Source: Luzula sylvatica | Lineage: Eukaryota > Streptophyta > Magnoliopsida > Poales > Juncaceae | NCBI GenBank assembly: GCA_946800325.1 | Contig: OX326956.1 | Span: 25,704,356-25,768,355, forward strand | Length of the DNA stretch: 64,000 nt | Direction: 5' to 3' | Part shown: in pieces, positions 15,588 through 29,200 of the stretch | How positions within the stretch are numbered: the first letter of the stretch is position 1 | How the letters are laid out: the number at the start of each line of letters is the position of its first letter | Notes under the pieces: model-generated | What the model was told of the DNA's origin: nothing | The model's input: the letters and a program-made list of their open reading frames with translations, nothing else | The model's database searches: none | Position numbers and translations under genes: made by a program

Positions 15588-18500
15588 GTTTGTACAATTT
15601 GGTGCAAAATTACGTAGTAAAACATGCGATCCAAATCATCTCAAAAACACGTTATTTGGGCCCCTCATAGCGTTATAAGAATGGTATGAATCGAAAAACA
15701 AACTTTCTTAGTGTCTATAAAATTTGGTGAAAAGTTACGTAGTGAAAGATACGATACAAACGATATAAAAACAAGTTATTTGAACTCCTGAAAACGTAAA
15801 AAGATTTGCTTTGAATCGAATTGAAAACTTTCTTAGTGTTTGTACAATTTCGTGCAAAATTACGTAGTAAAAGATTCGATCCAAACCATCTAAAAAACCA
15901 GATATTTGGGCTCCTCGGAGAGTTATAAGATTGTTAGGAATCGAAAAACTTACTTTCTTTGTGTTTGTGAAATTTGTTGAAAAGTTACGTTGTGACAGAT
16001 ACGATACAAACGATCCAAAAACACGTTATTTGAACTCTTCAAAACTTAAAACGATTGCTATGAATCGAATTGAAAATTTTCTTAGTGTTTTGTACAATTT
16101 GGTGAAAAGTTACGTTGTAAAACATTCGATCCGAACCATCTCAAAAACGCGTGATTTGGGCTCCTCATTCCATTATAAGAATGGTATGAATCGAAAAGCA
16201 AAGTTTCTTAGTGTTTGTAAAATTTGGTGAAAAGTTACGTAGTGAAAGATACGACACAAACGATCTAAAAACACGTTATTTGAACTCTTCAAAACGTAAA
16301 ACGATTGCTATGAATGGAATTGAAAACTTTCTTAGTGTTTGTACAATTTGGTGCAAAATTATGTAGTAAAAGATTCGATCCAAACCATCTAAAAAACAAG
16401 TTATTTGGGCTCCTCAGAGAGTTATAAGATTGTTATGAATCGAAAAACAAACTTTCTTAGTGTTTGTAAAATTTTGTGAGAAGTTACGTAGTGAAAGATA
16501 CGCTACAAACGATCTAAAAACACGTTATTTGAACTCTTCAAAACGTAAAACGATTGCTATGAATGGAATTGCAAACTTTCTTTGTGTTTGTACAATTTGG
16601 TGCAAAATTATGTAGTAAAAGATTCGATCCAAACCATCTAAAAAACAAGTTATTTGGGCTCCTCAGAGAGTTATAAGATTGTTATGAATCGAAAAACAAA
16701 ATTTCTTAGTGTTTGTAAAATTTGGTGAAATATTACATAGTGCAAGATACGATACAAACGATCCAAAAACACGTTATTTGAACTCTTGAAAACGTAAAAC
16801 GATTGAGATGAATCGAATTGAAAACTTTCGTAATGTTTGTACAATTTGTTGAAAAGTTACGTAGTAAAACATTCGATCCAAACCATCTCAAAAACACGTT
16901 ATTTGGGCTCCTCATAACGTTATAAGAATGGTATGATTCGAAAAACAAACTTTCTTAGTGTTTGTAAAATTTCGTGAAAAGTTACGTAGTGAAAGATACG
17001 ATACAAACGATCTAAAAACACGTTATTTGAACTCCTCAAAACGTAAAAAGATTGCTATGAATCGAATTGAAAACTGTCTTAGTGTTTGTACAATTTTGTG
17101 CAAAATTACGTAGTAAAAGTTTCGATCCAAACCATCTCAAAAGCAAGTTATTTGGGTTCCTCAGAGAGTTATAAGATTGTTATGAATCGAAAAACAAACT
17201 TTCTGAGTATTTGAAAAATTTGGTGAAATATTACGTAGTGAAAGATACAATCCAAACCATCTCAAAAACACGTTATTTGGGCTCCTCGTACCATTATAAG
17301 AATGGTATGAATCGAAAAACAAAGTTTCTTAGTGTTTGTAAAATTTGGTGAAAAGTTACGTAGTGAAAGATACGATACAAACGATCTAAAAACACATTAT
17401 TTGAACTCCTGAAAACGAAAAAATATTGCTATGAATCGAATTGAAATCTTTCTTAGTGTTTGTACAATTTTGTGCAAAATTACGTAGGAAAAGATTCGAT
17501 CCAAACCATCTCAAAAACAAGTTATTTGGGCTCCTCCGAGAGTTATAAGATTGTTATGAATCGAAAAACAAACCTTCTCAGTGTTTGTAAAATTTTGTGA
17601 AAAGTTACGTAGTGAAAGATACGCTACAAACGATCTAAAAACACGTTATTTGAACTCTTCAAAACATAAAACGATTGCTATGAATCAAATTGAAAACTTT
17701 CTTAGTGTTTGTACAATTTGGTGAAAAGTTACGTAGTAAAATATTCCATCCAAACCATCTCAAAAACACGTTATTTGGACACCTCATAACGTTATAAAAA
17801 TGGTATGAATCCAAAACACACTTTTTTAGTGTTTGTAAAATTTGGTGAAAAGTTACGTAGTGAAAGATACGATATAAACGATGTAAAAACACGTAATTTG
17901 AACTCCGGAAAACGTAAAAAGATTGCTATGAATCGAATTGAAAACTGTCTTAGTGTTTGTACAATTTTGTGCAAAATTACGTAGTAAAAGATTCGATCCA
18001 AACCATCTCAAAAATAAGTTATAGGGTTCCTCAGAGAGTTATAAGATTGTTATGAATCGAAAAACAAACTTTCTTAGTGTTTGTAAAATTTCGTGAAATA
18101 TTACGTAGTGAAAGATACGATACAAACGATCCAAAAACACGTTATTTGAACTCTTCAAAACGTAAAACGATTGCTATGGATCGAATTGAAAACTTTCTTA
18201 GTGTTTGTACAATTTGGTGAAAAGTTACGTAGTAAAACATTCGATCCAAACCATCTCAAAAACACGTTATTTTGGCTCCTCATACCATTATAAGAATAGT
18301 ACGAATCGAAAAACAAACCTTCTTAGTGTTTGTAAAATTTCGTGAAAAGTTACGTAGTGAAATATACGATACAAACAATCTAAAAACACGTTATTTGAAC
18401 TCCTCAAAACGTAAAAATATTCCTATGAATCGAATTGAAAACTTTCTTAGTGTTTGTACGTAGTAAAACATTCGATCCAAACAATCTAAAAAACAAGTTA

Positions 18501-21500
18501 TTTGGGCTCCTCAGAGAGTTATAAGATTGTTATGAATCGAAAAACAAACTTTCTTCGTGTTTGTAAAATTAGGTGAAATATTTCGTAGTGAAAGATACGA
18601 TACAAACGATCTAAAAACACGTTATTTGCACTCCTCAAAACTTAAAAAGATTGCGATGAATCGAATTGAAAACTCTCTTAGTATTTGTTTGTACAATTTG
18701 GTGCAAAATTACGTAGTAAAACATTCGATCCAAATCATCTCAAAAACACGTTATTTGGGCCCCTCATAGCGTTATAAGAATGGTATGAATCGAAAAACAA
18801 ACTTTATTAGTGTCTATAAAATTTGGGGAAAAGTTACGTAGTGAAAGATACGATACAAACGATCTAAAAACACGTTATTTGAACTCCTCAAAACGTAAAT
18901 ATATTTCTATGAATCGAATTGAAAACTTTCTTAGTGTTTGTACAATTTGGTGCAAAATTACGTAGTAAAACATTCGATCCAAATCATCTCAAAAAACGTT
19001 ATATCGTCACCTCATAGCGTTATAAGAATGGTATGAATCGAAAAACAAACTTCCTTAGTGTTTATAAAATTTGGTGAAAAGTTACGTAGTGAAAGATACG
19101 ATACCAACGATCTAAAAGCAAGTTATTTGAACTCCTCAAAACGTAAAAAGATTTGCTTTGAATCGAATTGAAAACTTTTTTCTTGTTTGTACAATTTGGT
19201 TAAAAATTACGTAGTTAAAGATTCGATCCAAACCATCTCAAAAACAAGTTATTTGGGCTCGTAAGATTGATATGAATCGAAAAACAAACTTTCTTAGTGT
19301 TTGCAAAATTTGGTACAAACGATCTAAAAACAAGTTATTTGAACTCCTCAAAACGTAAAAATATTGCTATGAATCGAAATGAAAACATTCTTAGTGTTTG
19401 TACAATTTTGTGCAAAATTACATAGTAAAAGATTCAATCCAAACCATCTAAAAAACAAGTTATTTGGGTGCCTCAGAGAGTTATAAGATTGTTATGAATT
19501 GAAAAACAAACTTTCTTAGTGTTTGTAAAATTTGGTGAAAAGTTGCGTAGTAAAACATTCGATCCAAACCATCTCAAAAACACTTTATTTGGGCTCCTCG
19601 TACCGTTATAAGAATGGTTTGAATCGAAAAACAAACTTTCTTAGTGTTTGTAAAATTTCGTGAAAAGTTACGCAGTTAAAGATACGATACAAACGATCTA
19701 AAAAGCGTTATTTGAACTCCTCAAAATGTAAAAATATTGCTATGAATCGAATGGAAAACTTTCTTACTGTTTGTACAAATTTGTGCAAAATTACGTAGTA
19801 AAAGATTCGATCCAAACCATCTAAGAAACAAGTTATATGGGCTCCTCAGAGAGTTATAAGATTGATATGAATCGAAAAACAAACTTACTTAGTTTTTGTG
19901 ATATTTGGTAAAAAGTTACGTAGTGAAAGATACGATACAAACGATCTAAAAATACGTTATTTGAACTCCTCAAAACTTAAAAAGATTGCTATGAATCGAA
20001 TTGAAAACTTTCTTAGTGTTTGTACAATTCGGTACAAAATTACGTAGTAAAACATTCCATCCAAATTATCTCAAAAACACGTTATTTGGGCTCCTCATAG
20101 CGTTATAAGAATGGTATGAATCAAAAAACAAACATTCTTAATGTTTATAAAATTTGGTGAAAAGTTACGTAATGAAAGATACGATACAAACGATCTAAAA
20201 ACACGTTATTTGAACTCCTCAAAACGTAAAAAGATTGATATGAATCGAATTGAAAACTGTCTTAGTGTTTGTACAATTTTGTGCAAAATTACGTAGTAAA
20301 AGTTTCGATCCAAACCATCTCAAAAACAAGTTATTTGGGTTCCTCATAGAGTTATAAGATTGTTTTGAATCGAAAAACAAACTTTCTTAGTGTTTGTAAA
20401 ATTTGGTGAAATATTACGTAGTGAAAGATATACAAATGATCCAAAAACACGTTATTTGAACTCTTCAAAACGTAAAACGATTGCTATGAATCGAATTGAA
20501 AACTTTCTTAGTGTTTGTACAATTTGGTGAAAAGTTACGTAGTAAAACATTCGATCGAAACCATCTAAAAAGCACGTTATTTGGGATCCTCATACCGTTA
20601 TATGAATGCTATGAATTGAAAAACAAAATTTCTTAGTGTTTGTAAAATTTCGTGAAAAGTTATGTAGTGAAAGATACGATACAAACGATCTATAAACACG
20701 TTATTTGAACTCCTCAAAACGTTAAAATATTCCTATGAATCGAATTGAAAACTTTCTTAGTGTTTGTATAATTTTATGGAAAATTACGTAGTAAAAGATT
20801 CGATCCAAATAATCTAAAAAACAAGTTATTTGGGCTCCTCAGAGAGTTATAAGATTGTTATGAATCGAAAAACAAACTTTCTTAGTGTTTTTGTAAAATT
20901 TGGTGAAATATTACGTAGTGAAAGATACGATACAAACGATCTAAAAACACGTTATTTGAACTCCTAAAAACTTAAAAAGATTGCTATGAATCGAATGGAA
21001 AACTTTCTTAGTGTTTGTACAATTTGGTGCAAAATTACGTAGTAAAACATGCGATCCAAATCATCTCAAAAACACATTATTTGGGCCCCTCATAGCGTTA
21101 TAAGAATGGTATGAATCGAAAAACAAACTTTCTTAGTGTCTATAAAATTTGGTGAAAAGTTACGTAGTGAAAGATACGACACAAACGATACAAAAACAAG
21201 TTATTTGAACTCCTGAAAACGTAAAAAGATTTGCTTTGAATCGAATTGAAAACTTTCTTAGTGTTTGTACAATTTCGTGCAAAATTACGTAGTAAAAGAT
21301 TCGATCCAAACCATCTAAAAAACCAGATATTTGGGCTCCTCGGAGAGTTATAAGATTGTTAGGAATCGAAAAACATACTTTCTTTGTGTTTGTGAAATTT
21401 GGTGAAAAGTTACGTTGTGACAGATACGATACAAACGATCCAAAAACACGTTATTTGAACTCTTCAAAACTTAAAACGTTTGCTATGAATCGAATTGAAA

Positions 21501-24500
21501 ATTTTCTTAGTGTTTTGTACAATTTGGTGAAAAGTTACGTTGTAAAACATTCGATCCGAACCATCTCAAAAACGCGTGATTTGGGCTCCTCATATCATTA
21601 TAAGAATGGTATGAATCGAAAAACAAAGTTTCTTAGTGTTTGTAAAATTTGGTGAAAAGTTACGTAGTGAAAGATACGACACAAACGATCTAAAAACACG
21701 TTATTTGAACTCTTCAAAACGTAAAACGATTGCTATGAATGGAATTGAAAACTTTCTTAGTGTTTGTACAATTTGGTGCAAAATTATGTAGTAAAAGATT
21801 CGATCCAAACCATCTAAAAAACAAGTTATTTGGGCTCCTCAGAGAGTTATAAGATTGTTATGAATCGAAAAACAAACTTTCTTAGTGTTTGTAAAATTTT
21901 GTGAAAAGTTACGTAGTCAAAGATACGCTACAAACGATCTAAAAACACGTTATTTGAACTCTTCAAAACGTAAAACGATTGCTATGAATGGAATTGAAAA
22001 CTTTCTTTGTGTTTGTACAATTTTGTGCAAAATTATGTAGTAAAAGATTCGAACCAAACCATCTAAAAAACAAGTTATTTGGGCTCCTCAGAGAGTTATA
22101 AGATTGTTATGAATCGAAAAACAAACTTTCTTAGTGTTTGTAAAATTTGGTGAAATATTACGTAGTGCAAGATACGATACAAACGATCCAAAAACACGTT
22201 ATTTGAACTCTTGAAAACGTAAAACGATTGAGATGAATCGAATTGAAAACTTTCGTAATGTTTGTACAATTTGTTGAAAAGTTACGTAGTAAAACATTCG
22301 ATCCAAACCATCTCAAAAACACGTTATTTGGGCTCCTCATAACGTTATAAGAATGGTATGAATCGGAAAACAAACTTTCTTAGTGTTTGTAAAATTTCGT
22401 GAAAAGTTACGTAGTGAAAGATACGATACAAACGATCTAAAAACACGTTATTTGAACTCCTCAAAACGTAAAAAGATTGCTATGAATCGAATTGAAAACT
22501 GTCTTAGTGTTTGTACAATTTTGTGCAAAATTACGTAGTAAAAGTTTCGATCCAAACCATCTCAAAAGCAAGTTATTTGGGTTCCTCAGAGAGTTATAAG
22601 ATTGTTATGAATCGAAAAGCAAACTTTCTGAGTATTTGAAAAATTTGGTGAAATATTACGTAGTGAAAGATACAATCCAAACCATCTCAAAAACACGTTA
22701 TTTGGGCTCCTCGTACCGTTATAAGAATGGTATGAATCGAAAAACAAAGTTTCTTAGTGTTTGTAAAATTTGGTGAAAAGTTACGTAGTGAAAGATACGA
22801 TACAAACGATCTAAAAACACGTTATTTGAACTCCTGAAAACGAAAAAATATGGCTATGAATCGAATTGAAATATTTCTTAGTGTTTGTACAATTTTGTGC
22901 AAAATTACGTAGGAAAAGATTCCATCCAAACCATCTCAAAAGCAAGTTATTTGGGCTCCTCTGAGAGTTATAAGATTGTTATGAATCGAAAAACAAACTT
23001 TCTCAGTGTTTGTAAAATTTTGTGAAAAGTTACGTAGTGAAAGATACGCTACAAACGATCTAAAAACACGTTATTTGAACTCTTCAAAACATAAAACGAT
23101 TGCTATGAATCAAATTGAAAACTTTCTTAGTGTTTGTACAATTTGGTGAAAAGTTACGTAGTAAAATATTCCATCCAAACCATCTCAAAAACACGTTATT
23201 TGGGCACATCATAACGTTATAAAAATGGTATGAATCCAAAACACACTTTTTTAGTGTTTGTAAAATTTGGTGAAAAGTTACGTAGTGAAATATACGATAT
23301 AAACGATGTAAAAACACGTAATTTGAACTCCGGAAAACGTGCTATGAATCGAATTGAAAACTGTCTTAGTGTTTGTACAATTTTGTGCAAAATTACGTAG
23401 TAAAAGATTCGATCCAAACCATCTCAAAAACAAGTTATAGGGTTCCTCAGAGAGTTATAAGATTGTTTTGAATCGAAAAACAAACTTTCTTAGTGTTTGT
23501 AAAATTTCGTGAAATATTACGTAGTGAAAGATACGATACAAACGATCCAAAAACACGTTATTTGAACTCTTCAAAACGTAAAACGATTGCTATGGATCGA
23601 ATTGAAAAGTTTCTTAGTGTTTGTACAATTTGGTGAAAAGTTACGTAGTAAAACATTCGATCCAAACCATCTCAAAAACACGTTATTTTGGCTCCTCATA
23701 CCGTTATAAGAATGGTACGAATCGAAAAACAAACCTTCTTAGTGTTTGTAAAATTTCGTGAAAAGTTACGTAGTGAAATATACGATACAAACAATCTAAA
23801 AACACGTTATTTGAACTCCTCAAAACGTAAAAATATTCCTATGAATCGAATTGAAAACTTTCTTAGTGTTTGTACGTAGTAAAACATTCGATCCAAACAA
23901 TCTAAAAAACAAGTTATTTGGGCTCCTCAGAGAGTTATAAGATTGTTATGAATCGAAAAACAAACTTTCTTCGTGTTTGTAAAATTAGGTGAAATATTTC
24001 GTAGTGAAAGATACGATACAAACGATCTAAAAACACGTTATTTGCACTCCTCAAAACTTGAAAAGATTGCGATGAATCGAATTGAAAACTCTCTTAGTGT
24101 TTGTTTGTACAATTTGGTGCAAAATTACGTAGTAAAACATTCGATCCAAATCATCTCAAAAATACGTTATTTGGGCACCTCATAGCGTTATAAGAATGGT
24201 ATGAATCGAAAAACAAACTTTATTAGTGTCTATAAAATTTGGGGAAAAGTTACGTAGTGAAAGATACGATACAAACGATCTAAAAACACGTTATTTGAAC
24301 TCCTCAAAACGTAAATATATTTCTATGAATCGAATTGAAAACTTTCTTAGTGTTTGTACAATTTGGTGCAAAATTACGTAGTAAAACATTCGATCCAAAT
24401 CATCTCAAAAAACGTAATTTGGTCACCTCATAGCGTTATAAGAATGGTATGAATCGAAAAACAAACTTCCTTAGTGTTTATAAAATTTGGTGAAAAGTTA

Positions 24501-25690
24501 CGTAGTGAAAGATACGATACCAACGATCTAAAAGCAAGTTATTTGAACTCCTCAAAACGTAAAAAGATTTGCTTTGAATCGAATTGAAAACTTTTTTCTT
24601 GTTTGTACAATTTGGTTAAAAATTACGTAGTTAAAGATTCGATCCAAACCATCTTAAAAACAAGTTATTTGGGCTCATAAGATTGATATGAATCGAAAAA
24701 CAAACTTTCTTAGTGTTTGCAAAATTTGGTACAAACGATCTAAAAACAAGTTATTTGAACTCCTCAAAACGTAAAAATATTGCTATGAATCGAAATGAAA
24801 ACATTCTTCGTGTTTGTACAATTTTGTGCAAAATTACATAGTAAAAGATTCAATCCAAACCATCTAAAAAACAAGTTATTTGGGTGCCTCAGAGAGTTAT
24901 AAGATTGTTATGAATTGAAAAACAAACTTTCTTAGTGTTTGTAAAATTTGGTGAAAAGTTGCGTAGTAAAACATTCGATCCAAACCATCTCAAAAACACT
25001 TTATTTGGGCTCCTCGTACCGTTATAAGAATGGTTTGAATCGAAAAACAAACTTTCTTAGTGTTTGTAAAATTTCGTGAAAAGTTACGTAGTGAAAGATA
25101 CGATACAACCGATCTAAAAAACGTTATTTGAACTCCTCAAAATGTAAAAATATTGCTATGAATCGAATGGAAAACTTTCTTACTGTTTGTACAAATTTGT
25201 GCAAAATTACGTAGTAAAAGATTCGATCCAAACCATCTAAGAAACAAGTTATATGGGCTCCTCAGAGAGTTATAAGATTGATATGAATCGAAAAACAAAC
25301 TTACTTAGTTTTTGTGATATTTGGTGAAAAGTTACGTAGTGAAAGATACGATACAAACGATCTAAAAATACGTTATTTGAACTCCTCAAAACTTAAAAAG
25401 ATTGCTATGAATCGAATTGAAAATTTTCTTAGTGTTTGTACAATTCGGTACAAAATTACGTAGTAAAACATTCGATCCAAATTATCTCAAAAACACGTTA
25501 TTTGGGCTCCTCATAGCGTTATAAGAATGGTATGAATCAAAAAACAAACATTCTTAATGTTTATAAAATTTGGTGAAAAGTTACGTAGTAAAAGATACGA
25601 TACAAACGATCTAAAAACACGTTATTTGAACTCCTCAAAACGTAAAAAGATTGCTATGAATCGAATTGAAAACTGTCTTATTGTTTGTAC
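15588..25690. repeat. Satellite higher-order repeat, copy 3 (P3 + long P-like block)
   Basis: P3 (15588-21012) matches P2 at offset 7544 and shares P2's variant bases at the sites matching 12503 and 12514, so P3 is closer to P2 than to P1. From 21013 a further P-like block follows P3 at offset 5425. The offset becomes 5416 after a 9 bp deletion near 23340. The match holds until about 25690. Unlike Q1 and Q2, this block is not cut short near 2.1-2.6 kb. Confidence 0.85.
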
Positions 25691-26265
25691 AATTTTGTGC
25701 AAAATTACGTAGTAATAGTTTCGATCCAAACCATCTCAAAAGCAAGTTATTTGGGTTCCTGAGAGAGTTATAAGATTGTTATGAATCGAAAAACAAACTT
25801 TCTGAGTATTTGAAAAATTTGGTGAAATATTACGTAGTGAAAGATACAATCCAAACCATCTCAAAAACACGTTATTTGGGCTCCTCGTACCGTTATAAGA
25901 ATGGTATGAATCGAAAAACAAAGTTTCTTAGTGTTTGTAAAATTTGGTGAAAAGTTACGTAGTGAAAGATACGATACAAACGATCTAAAAACACGTTATT
26001 TGAACTCCTGAAAACGAAAAAATATGGCTATGAATCGAATTGAAATATTTCTTAGTGTTTGTACAATTTTGTGCAAAATTACGTAGGAAAAGATTTGATC
26101 CAAACCATCTCAAAAGCAAGTTATTTGGGCTCCTCCGAGAGTTATAAGATTGTTATGAATCGAAAAACAAACTTTCTCAGTGTTTGTAAAATTTTGTGAA
26201 AAGTTACGTAGTGAAAGATACGCTACAAACGATCTAAAAACACGTTATTTGAACTCTTCAAAACG
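25690..26265. repeat. Chimeric satellite segment at the edge of the homogenised zone
   Basis: Near 25690-25740 the match to the P block switches. Sequence from about 25736 instead follows 22562 onward at offset 3174 (for example 25741/22567 and 25921/22747). Near 26266 it runs into a divergent monomer lacking the usual TTAGTGTTTG segment. This looks like an old unequal-exchange or conversion breakpoint. Confidence 0.7.
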
Positions 26266-29200
26266 TAAATATATTGCTATGAATCGAATTGAAATTTTTC
26301 GTATGTAAAATTTGGTGCAAAATTATGTAGTAAAAGATTCGATCCAAACCATCTCAAAAACAAGTTATTTGGGCTCCTCATAGAGTTATAAGGTTGTTTT
26401 GAATCGAAAAACAAACTTTCTTAGTGTTTGTAAAATTTGGTGAAATGTTGCGTAGTGAAAGATACGATACAAACGATCTAAAAACACGTTATTTGAACTC
26501 TTCAAAACGTAAAACGATTGCTATGAATCGAAATGAAAACTTTCTTAGTGTTTGTACAATTTGGTGCAAAATTATGTAGTAAAAGATTCGATCCGAACCA
26601 TCTAAAAAACAAAGTTATTTGGGCTCCTCAGAGAGTTATAAGATTGTTATGAATCGAAAAACAAACTTTCTTCGTGTTTGTAAAATTAGGTGAAATATTT
26701 CATTGTGAAAGATACGATACAAACGATCTAAAAACACGTTATTTGCACTCCTCAAAACGTAAAAAGATTGCGATGAATCGAATTGAAAACTCTTTAAATG
26801 TTTGTTTGTATAATTTGGTGCAAAATTACGTAGTATAACATTCGATCCAAATCATCTCAAAAACACGTTATTTGGGCCCTCATAGCGTTATAAGAATGGT
26901 ATGAATCGAAAAACAAACTTTATTAGTGTCTATAAAATTTGGTGAAAAGTTACGTAGTGAAAGATACGATACAAACGATCTAAAAACACGTTATTTGAAC
27001 TCCTCAAAACGTAAACAGATTGCTATGAATCGAATTGAAAACTTTCTTAGTGTTTATACAATTTGGTGCAAAATTACGTAGTAAAAGATTCGATCCAAAC
27101 CATCTAAAAAACAAGTTATTTGGGCTCCTCCGAGAGTTATAAGATTGTTATGAATCGAAAAACAAACTTTCTTAGTGTTTGTAAAATTTCTTGAAAAGTT
27201 GCGTCGTGAAAGATACGATACAAACGATCGAAAAACACGTTATTTGAACTCCTCAAAACATAAATATATTACTATGAATCGAATTGAAAACTTTCTTAGT
27301 GTATGTACAATTTGGTGCAAAATTATGTAGTAAAAGATTCGATCCAAACCATCTCAAAAACAAATTATTTGGGCTCCTCAGAGATATAAGGTTGTTATGA
27401 ATCGAAAAACAAACTTTTTTAGTGTTTGTAAAATTTGGTGAAATGTTACATAGTGAAATATACGATACAAACGATCTAAAAACACGTCATTTGAACTCTT
27501 CAAAATGTAAAATTATTGCTATTTATCGAATTGAAAACTTTCTTAGTCTTTGTACAATTTGGTGAAAAGTTACGTAGTAAAACATTCGATCCAAACCATC
27601 TAAAAAACACGTTATTTGGGCTCCTCATAGCGTTATAAGAATGGTATGAATCTAAAAACAAATTTTCTTAGTGTTTATAAAATTTGGTGAAAAGTTACGT
27701 AGTGAAAGATACGATACAAACGATCTAAAAACACGTTATTTGAACTTCTCAAAACTTAAATATATTTCTATGAATCAAATTGAACACTTTCTTAGTGTTT
27801 GTACAATTTGGTGCAAAATTACGTAGTAAAACATTCGATCCAAATCATCTCAAAAACACGTTATTTGGGCCCCTCATAGCGTTATAAGAATGGTATGAAT
27901 CGAAAAACAAACTTTATTAGTGTCTATAAAATTTGGTGATAAGTTACGTAGTGAAAGATACGATACAAACGATCTAAACACACGTTATTTGAACTCCTCA
28001 AAACGTAAATATATTTCTATCAATCGAATTGAAAACTTTCTTAGTGTTTGTACAATTTGGTGCAAAATTACGTAGTAAAACATTCGATCCAAATCATCTC
28101 AAAAAAACGTTATTTGGTCACCTCATAGCGTTATAAGAATGGTATGAATCGAAAAACAAACTTCCTTAGTGTTTATAAAATTTGGTGAAAAGTTAAGTGA
28201 AAGATACGATACAAACGATCTAAAAACAAGTTATTTGAACTCTTCAAAACGTAAAACGATTGCTATGAATGGAATTGAAAACTTTTTTATTGTTTGTACA
28301 AATTGGTTAAAAATTACGTAGTTAAAGATTCGATCCAAACCATCTCAAAAACAAGTTATTTGGGCTCCTCAGAGAGTTATAAGATTGTTATGAATCGAAA
28401 AACAAACTTTCTTAGTGTTTGTAAAATTTAGTGAAATATTACGTAGTGCAAGATACGATACAAACGATCCAAAAACACGTTATTTGAACTCTTGAAAACG
28501 TAAAACGATTGGGATGAATCGAATTGAAAACTTTCGTAATGTTTGTACAATTTGTTGAAAAGTTACGTAGTAAAACATTCGATCCAAACCATCTCAAAAA
28601 CACGTTATTTGGGCTCCTCATGACGTTATAAGAATGGTATGAATCGAAAAACAAACTTTCTTAGTGTTTGTAAAATTTTGTGAAAAGTTACGTAGTGAAA
28701 GATACGATACAAACGATCTAAAAACACGTTATTTGAACTCCTCAAAACGTAAAAAGATTGCTATGAATCGAATTGAAAACTGTCTTAGTGTTTGTATAAT
28801 TTTGTGCAAAATTACGTAGTAAAAGTTTCGATCCAAACCATCTCAAAAGCAAGTTATTTGGGTTCCTCAGAGAGTTATAAGATTGTTATGAATCGAAAAA
28901 CAAACTTTCTGAGTATTTGAAAATTTTGGTGAAATATTACATAGTGAAAGATACAATCCAAACCATCTCAAAAACACGTTATTTGGTATGAATCGAAAAA
29001 CAAAGTTTCTTTGTGTTTGTAAAATTTGGTGAAAAGTTACGTAGTGAAAAATACAATACAAACGATCTAAAAACACGTTATTTGAACTCCTGAAAACGAA
29101 AAAATATTGCTATGAATCGAATTGAAATCTTTCTTAGTGTTTGTACAATTTTCTGCAAAATTACGTAGGAAAAGATTCGATCCAAACCATCTCAAAAACA

